Shown here: one piece after another, positions 1 to 11,029 of the stretch
How the letters are laid out: the number at the start of each line of letters is the position of its first letter
Position numbering within the stretch: position 1 is the first letter of the stretch
Assembly (NCBI GenBank): GCA_019096155.1
Contig: JAHCVI010000004.1
Coordinates: 4,029,308-4,093,307, forward strand
Length of the DNA: 64,000 nucleotides
Direction: 5' to 3'
Source: Staphylotrichum longicolle
Lineage: Eukaryota; Ascomycota; Sordariomycetes; Sordariales; Chaetomiaceae
Made by a program: the position numbers and the translations under genes
The notes under the pieces: generated by a model
What the model saw: only the letters and a program-made list of their open reading frames with translations
Databases searched by the model: none
What the model was told of the DNA's origin: nothing

Positions 1-669
1 ACGCACGACCGGCTCTGCCGCGACATATGCGTCGGTACCGGCGCCGCCCTCGTGTTCCCCGACTACACACGCGCCCCCGACGTGCAGTACCCGGTTCAAA
101 ACGAGCAGTCGTACGCCGTCGCCAAGTGGGTCGTGCAGCACGGCAAGCCCGAGGGCCTCGACGCGTCCCGCATGGTCGTCTCGGGCGACTCCGTCGGCGG
201 CAACATGGCCATCGCCCTCAACCTCATGGCGCACGAGCGCAAGGACGTCACGTTCAAGGGTGTCGCGGTCTTCTACCCCGTCGTCGACGCCGACTTCGAC
301 ACCGGCTCGTACAAGGAGTTTGCAGAGGGCTACTTCCTCCGCCGCGATGGCATGCAATGGTTCTGGGACCAATACACTGCCAACCCCGCCCAGCGCACCG
401 AGATCACCGCCAGCCCGCTGCTCGCGACCGAGCAGCAGCTCGCCTTCTTCCCCCCCACCCTCATAATCACCGCCGAGTGCGACGTTCTCCGTGACGGCGG
501 CGAGGCCTTTGCTGGCAAGCTTCGCCGTGCCGGCGTCCAAGTTACCGCGGTTCGCTACGGCGGCATCACCCACGACTTTGTCATGGTCAATTCGCTGCAT
601 GACACGAATGCCGCGAAGGCGGCCATCTCACAGGCCGTGGCGCACCTCAGGGCTACTCTCCAATCGTAA
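1..669 (+). CDS. HSL-like alpha/beta hydrolase (esterase), 5' partial
   Basis: Esterase/lipase of the hormone-sensitive-lipase-like alpha/beta-hydrolase group, a family that hydrolyses short acyl or aryl esters. The frame is open to the left window edge and begins with the family segment HDRLCRDICVGTGAALVF, so the N-terminal part carrying the HGGG oxyanion motif lies outside the window. The nucleophile elbow GDSVGG is at 184-201 (Ser codon 190-192). The likely acid is the Asp in ECDVLRD near 481 and the catalytic His is in ITHDF at 571. The stop TAA is at 667-669. The visible 222 residues are the C-terminal two thirds of a roughly 320-residue protein. No signal peptide can be judged. The natural substrate is not readable. 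Family assignment is firm. Confidence 0.88.
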   Translation, partial: THDRLCRDICVGTGAALVFPDYTRAPDVQYPVQNEQSYAVAKWVVQHGKPEGLDASRMVVSGDSVGGNMAIALNLMAHERKDVTFKGVAVFYPVVDADFDTGSYKEFAEGYFLRRDGMQWFWDQYTANPAQRTEITASPLLATEQQLAFFPPTLIITAECDVLRDGGEAFAGKLRRAGVQVTAVRYGGITHDFVMVNSLHDTNAAKAAISQAVAHLRATLQS

Positions 670-2600
670 CTGTGGTCTATTAGGTATGCTCACAAAAGAT
701 GGATTTCTGTAAACATTTGTGAACATGGGGTTGAATCCAATGAGACGAATAGTAATAAACACAGTTTTGTGCCACTCGAGAACTTCAATTAGATTACTCT
801 AAGCTTGGTCAACCCTACTCTGTCCAAGGCTGTTGTCGTGGATAGGCGCAAGCACCGCCCAAAAAAGACTAACCACTACGACCCTACTTGCAGGAGCTTA
901 ATGGATGCGCGGCCCGGAAGTAACCTGCCAGTAATTGGACATATCCCCCTTGAGCCACGTCTTGCGTCACTCGTTCTCACTTACGGGACGTCAGAGGATA
1001 GTGTCGAAGGGCGGGGAGGCTATTTACCGACAAGGCTACCTCTTGTTTAGCTGGAGGGTTTCTGAGAATGCGGTTCTCGCGCTGCGACCGGGGCGGCGTC
1101 TGTCCACACCAGCACAACTCCTACGGTCACGACAGTGGCTACGATGAGGGTCGCAGACGATCTGACATCCGATGCCGCTGCTTAAGATCGAAGATCCCTG
1201 AGGTATGCTGCCGCCGGGCATCTCCACAGACGGAAGCATGAGCTCTAGCAACGTCGAGACAGGCACGGCTGCCCACCTAGAGCTCCCGCTAAGAATGGTT
1301 AGGTGAGAATGTGTGGCGGGTTAAAAGCAACGGGGCTAGGAGAGTGAAGCGCACGGAGGATGGTAAAGAGTACAACGGCGAGGATGAGGAGGTCAGCTGT
1401 AATTTCAGCGAGGGTGGTGAGCTACACGATGGTAAGTACGATGAAAGGGAGGATATAGATGAGGACGGAACGAGGACAAAGAGACCGAGGGCCATAACTA
1501 GGAACTCCGGGGAAAGGAGCGCTGTAGAGACTGCTGGCTGTATTGTTTCGTTGGCATCTACAAGGGAAAGGAAGGGTCGGATTCAGTCACCGTGACAAGA
1601 TGCCCGCTGGATTTCCCGATCCTGGCTTTTGCTAGGCCACGTCCACGCCGCTGCCGACCAATGTCCCTTCACGGACCCGACCCTGTGGCTTTGCCGCGCA
1701 TTGTTAACGCCAAGATCCGCCCTCTTGAAAGGCTGGTTGCCATGTGGCACAGCAGGCGAGAGTCATTGCCTCTTGCCCACCGTCAACCTTGGACTGTCCT
1801 TCTCGCGCCGCCTGTCATGGTGCGTACGGTCATTCTGTCTTCTGGTGACGGCCTGCCTGTTTGAAGGCGGCATCGTGCCCAGAGTTTCGGCCCTGTCGCC
1901 CGCCACGCACCAATTAGAACTCGCCTGTCGATCCGGGTCTTGACCCTCTGCCCGAGCATACAAAGATCAAGAACAGCGGCAAACCGAAGGTAGCGCCGGG
2001 TGGCGTGCCGCTCCCCGTCTCTCTCCGTAGAGACATGGCCAGCGATGTCGTTCGCCGCAGGCGCTACTCTAGTCTCTGGGTCAGCCTCAGGTCTGCGGAT
2101 CGCGTTCTGTGAGTCAATACTTCCGACTTAAGGCTCTTTCTGTTAATCGCAATGATCCACGAAGCTGCTGAATGAGCTGGAAAGTCTGGATAACGTCCCC
2201 TTTTGGGACCACACATACCGAGGTCATGGTTGAGGACGTCACGGGACTCCTGGTGTTTGGGCTGCTCAGGACTCCCTTGATGACGATCGAGTCGACAGCC
2301 TCATCGTGGTTGGCGGTGCCGACAAGAACTCTGTTACCTTTTAGCACAGGCTCACGACACGCTGCCAGTGAACACCACAACACAACAACTTCCCTTTAAT
2401 ACAGCACCAACCATGACACCGTTTCTCGCTCGGCATCGTTTCCTATTCCCAGAGGTCTCTCCGCGCTCTTAGAGGCGTCTCACGCACGACGCGATCCGAT
2501 GCTAGACGAGATCTGGTCGCCGGCGGCGCGGCAGCTCGAGCAGCCGGGAGCTACACCAACGTTGACGCCACGAGTCAGTCGTGAAAATCCACAGGCATTG
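670..2600. other. intergenic, no gene recognised
   Basis: About 1.9 kb between the esterase and the 3' side of gene B. Short open frames here (for example 1311-1595, Lys/Glu/Gly-rich) look like products of a purine-rich strand at about 1330-1510. They have no family motif and no credible splice structure. No tRNA, transposon or tandem repeat was seen. Confidence 0.5.
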
Positions 2601-2800
2601 AGGGTCAGAGAATCACGGGAGGCATGCAGGCGAAGCTAGAGGGCTAGGAGTCGCGAACGCACGGCACAGGGCAAAAATAAGTCGAGGGGAGCATGGCATA
2701 AGAGCGAGAGTTAGGGAGCATGGCACGAGTTGGAAAGGACAACCACAGAAGGGAATCACACTGGTGTGTCACGACGGTGAAGTGGGATGGCTGGATGCAT
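2600..2800 (-). repeat. 3'-flank repeat of gene B, shared with helicase flank
   Basis: Downstream of minus-strand gene B. Read in the sense of B, the region is pyrimidine-rich and contains repeated GCCATGCTCCC boxes. The plus-strand 18-mer GTCGAGGGGAGCATGGCA at 2681-2698 has an exact reverse complement at 19750-19767, downstream of plus-strand gene G. In both cases the box has the same orientation relative to transcription. It may be a 3'-UTR or termination element, or a relic of shared ancestry. Confidence 0.5.
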
Positions 2801-2889
2801 AACACAAGCAATGGAAGGGATCACAGCGACATGTGCAAGTCAGCTGAATTACTTTACTCTACGTAACTACTGCCACAGCGAGTAGACCG

Positions 2890-5447
2890 TCATCCACCAT
2901 CTCTTGGACTGCCTAGGCATGGGATGGGCCCGGGGGTGCCTGGGATGATGATCCCTGGCGTCGTGCCAATCATGCGGAACACGACATGGACGTCAGCAAA
3001 CATCCAGAGCCTCCGTGTCTGGAGCTCAAACGCCATGAACTCGGGGCGGCGCGCCCAGGCGAGAACCGCCAGGCCATTCTCCTCGTAGAGCTGGCCATCC
3101 GTGTCGGTGCATAGCTGGGGCACCGTGTCGGCAGCAATGGCATGCGTCACCCGCCGGCACCAAGGCGACCGCTCCAGCTCGTCGCTGAGCGCGTCGCTGA
3201 GCTGGCCAAACCGAGGCTCCTGAGGGAACGTCTCTTTCAGGAACATGCCCAGCTGCCAGATGGACAAGAGGAGCACGTTGTCCGTGTGGGACGCGGCACC
3301 CTCGACGGCCGAAGCCAGAATCATGACAAGAGCAGCCACGGGCAGTGGCTGCTCCGTGCCGAGCTGGTTCCACAGCTGCACCGCCAGGTCCAGCGCGCCG
3401 CTGTCCCACTTCCCGGCGCGCAGGACGGCTGTCAGGTGCAGGCAGAGCATTTGGAGGTCGTGGATCTCGGCGGGCCGTGTCTCGCCGTATGTCGGCTCGA
3501 TCTGCCAGAACGTGGTCGAGTACTGGCCCCAGGGGAGTGTCGTCAGCTCGCGGACCGCAGACCAGACCTCCATCCACACCGCCGGCGCCAGCTCGACGCC
3601 GGTCGTGCGGACGCAAAAGGCAACGACGGTGCCCTGTAGGGTCGCCAGATCGACGGCCAGCCCTTCTGCGACGGCCGTCTGGAGCCGCAGCTGCTGGCGC
3701 AGAATCTCCTGCTGCTTCAACTCGGCATCGAGGCGGGCGGTGGCGCCTTGCGCTTCTGTCGTCTTGTCGTCGAGTTGTTGCCGCAGCGCGCGCGCTTTGT
3801 CTCCGAGATCCCTCAGGGCGTCGCCTTTGATCTGCAGCTGAACCAACTGCCCTTTGAGCTGCTCGACTCGCGTGGCAGCGTCCTCCTCGCTGGACTGCAG
3901 CCGAGACGCCATCTCCTCTAGCTGGCCCTGCAGATCGGTAGCCTCGGCGGTCTTGGCCTGCAGCTGGGCAGAGTGGTTTCGGAGCTGCTCTGCTCGCCTC
4001 TCGCCCTCCGCCTCGCTGGACCGTAGCCGGGATGCCGACTCTTCCAGCTGACCCTGCAGCTCCGTAGCCTCGGCCTCCTTTGCCTGGAGCCGAGCAGATT
4101 GCTTCCGGATCTGCTCTGCTCGCCTGTCAGCCTCAGTTTGGTTGGTGCGCAGCTGGGACTCCATCTCCTCCAGCTTCCCTTTCAGGCTCGTCGTCTCCGC
4201 CTCGACCGTCTGCACCCGGCCCGATTTCTCCTGTAGTTGCTCCTCAAGCATGCGCACCTCAGCTTCCTTTGTCTTCAGCTCCGCCTGAAGCCCGGCAGTC
4301 TCCTCATCCTTTGCGTGCAGCAGCTGCTGCAGGTCGTCCATCTCTGATGCGTGGCGCTGCCTCGTGTCGTTGCGTTCGGCCGCGTGGCGCACGTCGGCCT
4401 CGAGCTTGGCCCGAGTCTTGTCTTCCAGGGCGGCCGTCTGCCGGCGGAGCTCCTCTCGGAGGCGGTCGGACTCCGCCTCCAGTCCGGCCATGTCGCGGTC
4501 GCGGGCCTCGACCGTCGCCGTCAGGTCGAGGATGCGTCCCTTGTACTCCTTGGTCTCGGCTTCGAGGACGCCGATCCATACCTTGTGTTCCCCGTCGCCG
4601 TCCTCCAGCGACTGCACCGTGGCCAGTTGACGGTGGATGTCGTCCTCGAGCTCTCGCACCTGTGCCCTGGTGCGCTCGGCCTCCTGCTCGAGCTCCACGA
4701 TGCGCTCCTTGTCGCGACACGATGCGTCCCTCAGCTTGCTGGCCTCCGCGGCCTGCTCCTCGAGCTTGGTCTCGAGCTCGTGCACGCGACCTTCCTGGTC
4801 GGCCTCGAGCTCTCGGATGCGGCTGTGGGCGTGGTTGCGCTCGGCCTCAGCGTGCGCCGCGCGGGTGGCGTGCGCTGCGATCTCCGCCTCCAGCTCCCTA
4901 CTGAGCGCCTCGAGCCCCTCCTTGTGCATCTCCAGCGCCGTCCTCTCCTCGTTCGACGCGTCGAGTCGGCTCTGCAGATCGGAGACCACGGTGTCGAGCT
5001 CCAAGACACGCTGCTTCGCGGCCACATACTCGGCCGTCTCCTCTGGGTCGCGCACGGGTGTCTCTCTAATGGCCAGCTCCATGTTCGTCTCCTGCGACTC
5101 CGAGTCGTGGCTGGCGAGCCGCTGCTGGCGGCCCGTGGTGAGCAGGGACGCGAGCGCGGCCTGCATTGTGTCGTCGCCGTGGCTTGTATCACAGCGGCGA
5201 CCGCACCACCCCCGCCGCCGGCGGCGACCGTCGCCACGGACTGGGTCCCAGCAGCGGCGCCACCGCCGGCAGCAGTCGAGGCGGGCGGCGCGGCAGTCCT
5301 GTCAAAGACCTCTCTGAGCCTCGCCGCCGTCTGCATGCACTTGTTGTACTCCTCTTCGCCTCGCTTCTGTAGTTCGGCGGCCCTCTGGGCGCGCGCGGCA
5401 AATTGGCCGGGCGCCGGGAGCTTGTAACCAGTAGAGTTGGTCGCCAT
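2890..5447 (-). CDS. long coiled-coil protein with C-terminal globular domain (gene B)
   Basis: No family recognised. From an ATG at 5166 the frame gives 758 residues. Residues about 45-500 are an almost uninterrupted heptad-rich coiled coil (Glu/Gln/Arg/Leu, with near-repeats such as LQAKEAEATELQGQLEESAS). Residues about 505-740 form a Trp- and Leu-rich globular domain. The first ATG of a plausible N-terminus is at 5447 (MATNSTGYKLPAPGQFAARA) in another frame. That frame runs to about 5170 through an Ala/Gly-rich stretch and joins the coiled-coil frame only if one base is added, for example in the G5 run near 5212. I therefore give 2890-5447 and flag the frame change; 2890-5166 is the conservative alternative. 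The gene is divergent from gene C over 435 bp. The architecture suggests a structural or scaffold protein, but that is inference. Confidence 0.65.
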
Positions 5448-5882
5448 GTCGTCAACTTGAAACCGAGATGGACGTCGACGGTCAGAGTCAGAGTGTTTGG
5501 GCATGTGCTGTTGGGGAGGTCGGCTTACCGATGTGTCAGACAGCTTTGGTTTGCAGAGACAAGTCTGGAGAGAGACGGTCGCCGAGACTCTTGGGCAGGT
5601 GCAGTTCCCAAGTGACTGTAGGATTTTGGGCACTTGCCTAGGCAGTTCCTTCCAGCTTTGGCCACCTGCGAGCGGGACGGCCCGCAGCGACAATGAGCAA
5701 CCTGGAAAACGGCGGGACGGTCCGCAACAATGGGACACAGTAGGGCAGCCCGCAACGAAGAACTCTAAAGAACACGAAACTCAGCGCACGAGATCCCGCA
5801 TCCACATCCACAGACCACGCAGTCCATCATCGCGCCTGTGCTAGTGCCAGTCTGAAGAAAGGAAAAAAAAAAAAAAAAAAAA
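5448..5882. promoter_or_regulatory. divergent promoter region of genes B and C, with A21 tract
   Basis: A 435-bp gap between the divergently transcribed genes B and C. It ends in an uninterrupted run of 21 A (5863-5883) whose last A is the first base of the gene C ATG, so the mRNA leader would be poly(A)-like. Gene H also has an A-rich leader (about 22430-22445). Poly(dA:dT) tracts exclude nucleosomes in fungal promoters, and A-rich leaders favour initiation; which applies here is not known. Confidence 0.5.
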
Positions 5883-6992
5883 ATGCAGGCGCAGAGCGCA
5901 ACCCACTCGCGCGTCTGGCGCCTTCGCGCAGCCTGGCCGCGGCCGCTCGACCACCTGCGCGATCCCGACACGGCCGCGCTCGAGACAGCGGCGCTGGTAA
6001 TCCGCATGGTCAGCAGCTATCTGGAGGACCCCGACGCCTTGCTCTCCGAGGCAGAGAATCCCTTGGTCCGTTTTGCGCTGCGCCACGATGGCCTCACGCC
6101 GCCGCTGTCGCAGTCAGAGCAGCTCAAGCTGCTCAATGATGTCTGCGCTGGTGCCGGGCTCGAGGGAAACAGCCCCTCGTTCCACGCGCTCATGGCAAGC
6201 TACCTGATGCGTCCGCTCTGGGACATGCCGGAGCTGGCGTTCTTCGACGTGTGTCGGCGCGTCAACCAGGGCTGGGCACGGCCCGTCGTCGAGGGCCCCG
6301 GCGAACTGAGCCAGATCACCTGGGACGGCACGCTCGACCTCACGAGCACGCTCGCGGCACGGTTTGGCATGCTCCGCCCCGCCGGAGACATATGGGTGGG
6401 TGCAAAGATGCCCGCCGTCTTCCGTGTCATCTTGACCCCGGTCGTCCCGCTCACGTACGACCGCATTTGCTCGACGGTCGTGGTTGGGCCGCATATCGAC
6501 CTCGCCGCCGACGGCAGGATGCACATCGCGCGCCGCGAGGTCCACTACGTGCTCATCGGCGTCGTGCGCCACCGCGAGAGGCAGGATCCCGAGTTGGCTC
6601 GGTTCTACGGCGAGACGGGTCTGTACATCAGCCCCACGATGGCCCGCAAGGACGGCGTCGGCCGCACGTACATCTCGGACAACTGGAGGGTCGGCGAGCA
6701 GGGCACTTACACGCTGCTGTATGCACAGGGATGCATACCGTACGAGTGCGACCGGGAGTTCGTTTCAGCAACCATCGCTGACGACGGCGAGGAATCCCTG
6801 GCCGCGATGAATTTATGCACCCCGCTCCAGGGACCAGTGTGCGGCGCGCTCAACGTCGACGAGGAGCGAAAACGCCAAGCGGCCGAGTCGGACGCAATCC
6901 CGGGGCTCGGCGATCTCGGCCAGTTCGACCAGCTTGGCGTATCGGCTGGGCTCCAACAGGCGCTCACAGAGCAGTTTAGGGGAGAAAATTGA
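5883..6992 (+). CDS. orphan protein, 369 aa (gene C)
   Basis: Intact single-exon frame, ATG 5883, TGA 6990-6992, with strong GC-rich coding bias. No signal peptide or membrane segment is visible. The middle (residues about 150-300) is rich in beta-prone segments (MPAVFRVILTPVVPLTYDRI, GTYTLLYAQGCIPYECDREF). The tail is hydrophilic. I do not recognise a domain. An Asp/Glu/Arg/His-rich centre around HIARREVHYVLIGVVRHRER could bind metal or nucleic acid, but nothing proves it. It pairs with gene B across a shared promoter and belongs to the set of orphan genes whose spacers carry the 85-bp palindromic unit. Confidence 0.7.
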   Translation: MQAQSATHSRVWRLRAAWPRPLDHLRDPDTAALETAALVIRMVSSYLEDPDALLSEAENPLVRFALRHDGLTPPLSQSEQLKLLNDVCAGAGLEGNSPSFHALMASYLMRPLWDMPELAFFDVCRRVNQGWARPVVEGPGELSQITWDGTLDLTSTLAARFGMLRPAGDIWVGAKMPAVFRVILTPVVPLTYDRICSTVVVGPHIDLAADGRMHIARREVHYVLIGVVRHRERQDPELARFYGETGLYISPTMARKDGVGRTYISDNWRVGEQGTYTLLYAQGCIPYECDREFVSATIADDGEESLAAMNLCTPLQGPVCGALNVDEERKRQAAESDAIPGLGDLGQFDQLGVSAGLQQALTEQFRGEN

Positions 6993-7017
6993 TGGCATTG
7001 GCCGCTGCACGCCGGAC

Positions 7018-7160
7018 GTGACCATGTGCTCTGAATGTGACTGTGCTTTAAGTGTGAATGTGCTGACTGTAAATGCGACTGCGCCCTGAAGTGACCATGC
7101 CCTGAATGTGAATGTGACTGCGTGCCCTGAGATTTGAATGAATGTGTTGGTGAGTTTGCA
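7018..7160 (+). repeat. degenerate TGTGACTG/TGAATGTG repeats after gene C
   Basis: Immediately 3' of gene C the plus strand consists of loosely repeated 8-12-bp units (TGTGACTG, TGAATGTG, ATGCCCTGA). A similar TGTGATTGTG/CTTGACGTGACTG texture follows gene F (16295-16370). It may be a 3'-UTR microsatellite. Confidence 0.4.
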
Positions 7161-7439
7161 ACGACAGTGCTGTCAATGTCCGGCGGATGGTGTCGCAAGG
7201 GCGGGACCCTGGGCTTGTCATCTCCTGACCCGTTCTCGAGGGGCATGAGACAATGCATCAGCCTCCAAGCGGCCAGTCCGTGAGACGGTGTGATATGCTC
7301 TGACACAGGGACCCAGCGAGCCATGCAGCTCGGGGGGTTGGGCGGAAACAGGGGCCGGGTAGTCTCTCTTCCTGCTGGAATGGGAATGGGGCCAGTGGTG
7401 GGAAATCTCCCCAAAAGGACCCCATGGGAGTTGAGCACA

Positions 7440-7700
7440 CTGGCTGGTGGAAAATGCGTATGAAATTGGGCGGAAGGAGGGGGCGGTGTATGCCGCCGCT
7501 CCAACACTGCCAAAACCCGATAGACCGTGTCTACCCTGGTATGCGGAATGTTGGCGGGGCTCTTGACCGGTATATGCCGCTGATAGGGCACACCAAGGAG
7601 CCCACATCCCGCTCACGTCTTGGTACATAGGAGTTTGGCAGGGCTTTAGTAGCGGTATACGCCGCTAAAACTTTGCACCCAAGATCCCACATACCCATCT
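7440..7700. repeat. 85-bp palindromic repeat array 1 (3 units)
   Basis: Three 16-bp palindromic cores at 7482-7497 (GGCGGTGTATGCCGCC), 7566-7581 (ACCGGTATATGCCGCT) and 7651-7666 (AGCGGTATACGCCGCT), spaced 84 and 85 bp. In units 2 and 3 the flanks also match: TTGGC(A/G)GG about 15 bp before the core, and CACC-AAG-(A/G)-(T/C)CCCACAT about 10-15 bp after it. The array lies between the 3' ends of genes C and D. Confidence 0.75.
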
Positions 7701-8099
7701 GCTCTACTCGGCCTACCCCAGCCTGCCTATTTGTTCCCAACCCCCCGTGCCCGCCCAATCCCCGATATGCTGTGTGCCGCGTGGTATGCCAGAGTTTGAC
7801 AGAAGTCAGAGAGCGGCAGATCAATCACGCTTGCTAGCGGCTAAGCGTCGCAGTCTTCCAGCTTGTGCAGTCGTTCCCCAAACCGCCACATACGTCTGTC
7901 ATGGTTACCATACGGGCTCTCGTGCTCCCTCACACACAGGGACCAGTGCCTTGGGTTCGGAGCTGTAACTGCTGCGCAAGATCCTCAACGATGCCCGTTC
8001 TGTGTGAGCTGTGCATCGCCAGTATCGCGTCAGGATGTGGCCGCTGTGTGTCCAAGGGATTATGAACTACTCTCGACGCGTCCTCTTATGTCTCGATGC

Positions 8100-8325
8100 A
8101 TGTTGGTTCTCAACCCGCCCCCTGGTCAGTCTCGTCCCCAAGTTAAGTTACTCTGCCGCCGTAGATAGCACCAGTTTGAGGTGTCCACTCGAAACGAGGT
8201 GGGCAGAGTTCAGAACGATCATAAAAATCTCTTGTAGTGTGTGGCTTCTAGAAAGCGCGTCACTTGACGGCCGCCCCAAGACAGGAATGCCCTGGTTTGG
8301 CGCACGCTGAACCGTGGCGGTCTGG
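8100..8325 (+). repeat. direct repeat copy L (partner at 24.7 kb)
   Basis: A stretch starting CTCTGCCGCCGT at 8151 and including ACGAGGTGGGCAG, TTCAGAACGAT and ACTTGACGG aligns collinearly with 24715-24925 in the same orientation, with scattered substitutions and small indels. No coding potential was seen. It may mark a segmental duplication or the edges of a larger unit holding genes D-H. Confidence 0.6.
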
Positions 8326-8639
8326 TGACGTGGAACTCTGATGTCCGAGATGAAGGAACTGGTGTTTGGAGTACTGAGAGACTTGATAGTCGAAACCTGG
8401 GATCCAGGAGACTTTGGTCTTCAGAGAAATTGGATGTGAGGCTCGGGGCATGTAGGGGTCGCATTAACCAAGGGGGAGATGGCAATCCTTGGGGTGATGC
8501 AGCTTGAGCATTCCGCGTACGGTCCGGTCCTGGGATCTCTACTCTTTAGCGGCGTCACCACTCACCGTCGGTCATCGGTTCCTCGCATATTCGCGAGAAA
8601 GTTCGCATGTTGAATTTGAAGGTTGAAGAGTTGTCCATT

Positions 8640-9235
8640 TAAAGCTTGGAGAGAGGGGAGGCTGGAGCGCCCTGCCTAAGAGACACGACACTATGGCTTG
8701 TGGTCTCTGGACCCCTGAATTCCCCTTTGGAGCTCTTGTTACGTTGGGGAACACAGAGGATGCGACTGCGAGGGTGATAGGAAAGGATGACTTGAGAGCA
8801 AGGTGACGGGAGAGCATGACTTAGGGGCAACTCGGAGATCACTGGAAGGGCATGGTGTTGAATGGGCTGGGAGGGTGACTGGAAGAGTGATGAGGAGATC
8901 ATAGCTCGGGGGGTTGCTGGGAAAGCAGGGCCTTGGGGAGTGATTGGTGGAGTAATTAGGAGGGCGACTAGGCAAGTAGGAGAGCATGGCTTAGAGACAG
9001 GCTAAGAAGCTACTGGGAGGGCGACTGAGCTGCTGAGAAAGTGACCGGAGGCTGAGAGAAAATGGCTTGGAGACGAGCTGAGAGGCTGACTGGCGCAGTG
9101 ACCGTGAGACTGACTGAGGGGCTGCTGGAGGAATGCAAAGGAGGGGACTGGGAGCAGCTGCTAGCGAGCGTCGAGACATGAGGGGCATGGAGGAAGCAGA
9201 CCCGGACCGGGACATGAGACAACACACGTCACCAA
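8640..9235 (-). repeat. degenerate purine-strand repeats 3' of gene D
   Basis: About 600 bp with strong purine bias on the plus strand, built from loosely repeated 17-22-bp motifs (GGGAGGGTGACTGG, GAGAGCATGGCTTAGAG, GGCTGACTGG). Boxes such as GAGAGCATGACTTAG recall the GGGAGCATGGCATAAG boxes 3' of gene B. Open frames here are low-complexity Ser/Pro/Leu products and are not called. Confidence 0.5.
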
Positions 9236-9339
9236 GACATTCACACTCATGGGAAACAAAACATGTGATGCAGAGTTGATTACACTACTCTAACACGCGC
9301 ACGCGGCGGCGAGTGACAGGTTCTCACTCGGCGGCAGGC

Positions 9340-10867
9340 TCACGAGTCGCTGTAGTAGTCGATGAGCTCTTCGTCATCAGCAGGGATGGGGACTTTGGCG
9401 GCCTCCTCCGCCTCGGCAATGCCGGCGTTAGCGCCGGTGTCAATGTCCATGTGGTTTTGATTATCAACCGTGGACTGGGCACCAAGCACATGACCACCTT
9501 GGGCCGTGAAGGCGCTGGTGCTGGTGTTGACCTCGGGGGTCGTGCTGGCCTGGACGGCCTGGGTATCGCCCGTGGGGGTGCTGGTGTTGGTGTTGACCTC
9601 GGGGGTCGTGTTGGCCTGGACGGCCTGGGCATCGCCCGTGGTGGCCGAGGCACCACCATCTCCCTCCAAGCCAGTGTTTCCCATCTGGCTGTCCTCTCCT
9701 TGGCCGGTGACGGTGGCCTCGCCATCACCGGCGTGGTGGCGCTCGGTGAAGCGCTTGTACACCTCGGACTCCACGAGGGCGGCGAGGTTCTGCTGGACGG
9801 CGACGAGCGACACTGGCCGGATCGTCGAGCAGGCGCGGGGGCCTGACGCCGCTGCCGTAGTAGTTCCGGAACACGCTGGTGTCGGTCCGGGCGACGTTGC
9901 CGGCAAACGCCTTGGTTGCCGGATAACCGGCGTCCGGCTGGACCCCCTCGTGAGCCACCGCCAGCTGGGGCCACGGGATAGTGGTGCGGTGGGGGGGGAG
10001 GCCGGCGCGGTTGATGATGAGCACGTCCAGCTCTTGCTGGCGGCGCTGCTCCTCGGTCATTGACTGCCGCGTTGGGCAGTTCTCAAAGTAGTGCTCCATG
10101 GTGTTGCACATGGGGCACCCGGGAATGTCACCCTGTCTGGTGGCCCAGACACAATCCTTGAGCTGGTGCGTGCCAGCGTAGTCGGGTTCATTCGGTGCCG
10201 TCTTCATGCACCACGCGCACTCGTTGCCCGTCAGCTGTACGGCGGGCTGCTGCTGCATAGGACGGATCGCCATCCTGTCCATGGTTGCGTGACCGCTGCT
10301 GTGCGGCACGCCGCCGAAAAAGGCCCAGGCGCGGGCCCTCGCATCGCCCATCCGGGGGCCCAGCACCATCTGGGCGGTGTGAAGAACAACCGACGGGTGA
10401 GCGACCACGGCCACGGTCGGCGGCAGCTGCTCACCTCGATAGGTGACGGGCGCAGCAAAGGAAATGAAGTCACCGCCGCCATTTTGCGACGTGACTGGAC
10501 CGACGGTCCGGACGTTGGAAAGGTCGAGGGTGCTCCCATCGACGACCGGCGGCAGGGCGGGAGGGGCCTGCTGGGACGCATTGGTCCCAACCGCAAACTG
10601 GTTGGCAAGGGCTCCCATGCCCTGGTTGTTGTTGTTGCGGCCGCCACGACCGCCCCCACGACCGCCACCACGACCGCCGCGACCGCCACGACCACCACGA
10701 CCACCAGGCTTTTCAACGCGATATCCACCGCGGCCCGGATTGTTATTTTTGTGGCCGTTGTTCTGGCCATGGTTGTTGCCGCCTCCATTGGGCGGGCCAC
10801 GCTTGTCACCACCGGAGCCACCACCACCAGCTCCGCTGCCGCCCGAAACGGCCGTGCTGGAAGCCAT
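9340..10867 (-). CDS. RGG-box and CCHC zinc-knuckle protein (gene D), one frame change
   Basis: Probable RNA- or single-strand-binding protein. From ATG 10867 (MASSTAVSGGSGAGGG) residues about 35-90 form an RGG/GGRGG-rich tract. A Cys/His module follows with CAWC near 10220 and then CPMCNTMEHYFENC, an exact C-X2-C-X4-H-X4-C zinc knuckle, near 10075-10116. The frame leaves coding sense near 9845. Coding resumes in the +1 frame (VSLVAVQQNLAALVESEVYK) and ends at 9340 with an acidic tail DDEELIDYYSDS, so one base is in excess, most simply in the C5 run near 9845-9870. The C-terminal part holds two 22-residue repeats (DAQAVQANTTPEV / DTQAVQASTTPEV; 66-bp period, 9530-9660). No GT-AG intron restores the frame. 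The knuckle resembles retroviral Gag and cellular CCHC proteins, but no Gag or capsid partner is seen. Confidence 0.65.
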
Positions 10868-11029
10868 CTTTGCGACAGATCCAGAAGAGGAAAAAAAAAC
10901 GCGCGAAAATTGTCTTGCAGTTGCGATGGGCTTTTTGTTGTTGTTGCTGCTGCTACTGCTGGTTGACGCGCGTTGTGTTGGTTGGAAGAAGAATGAGTTC
11001 ACGACCGAGTTTTTTTTCCAAAGTGATGT

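Noticed and set aside
1311..1595. 94-residue Lys/Glu-rich open frame
   Set aside because: Low-complexity product of a purine-rich strand; no motif, no splice structure.
4351..5427. 358-residue plus-strand frame opposite gene B
   Set aside because: Antisense mirror of the GC-rich coiled-coil gene (Leu-rich, composition-driven).
6707..7591. 294-residue minus-strand frame overlapping the 3' end of gene C and array 1
   Set aside because: Runs through the tandem repeats, Ser/His/Pro-rich without motif; spurious.
9313..9846. 177-residue plus-strand frame with GVDLGGRAGLDGLGIARGG repeats
   Set aside because: Antisense of the 22-residue repeats in gene D; the minus strand has the better composition, tail and stop.
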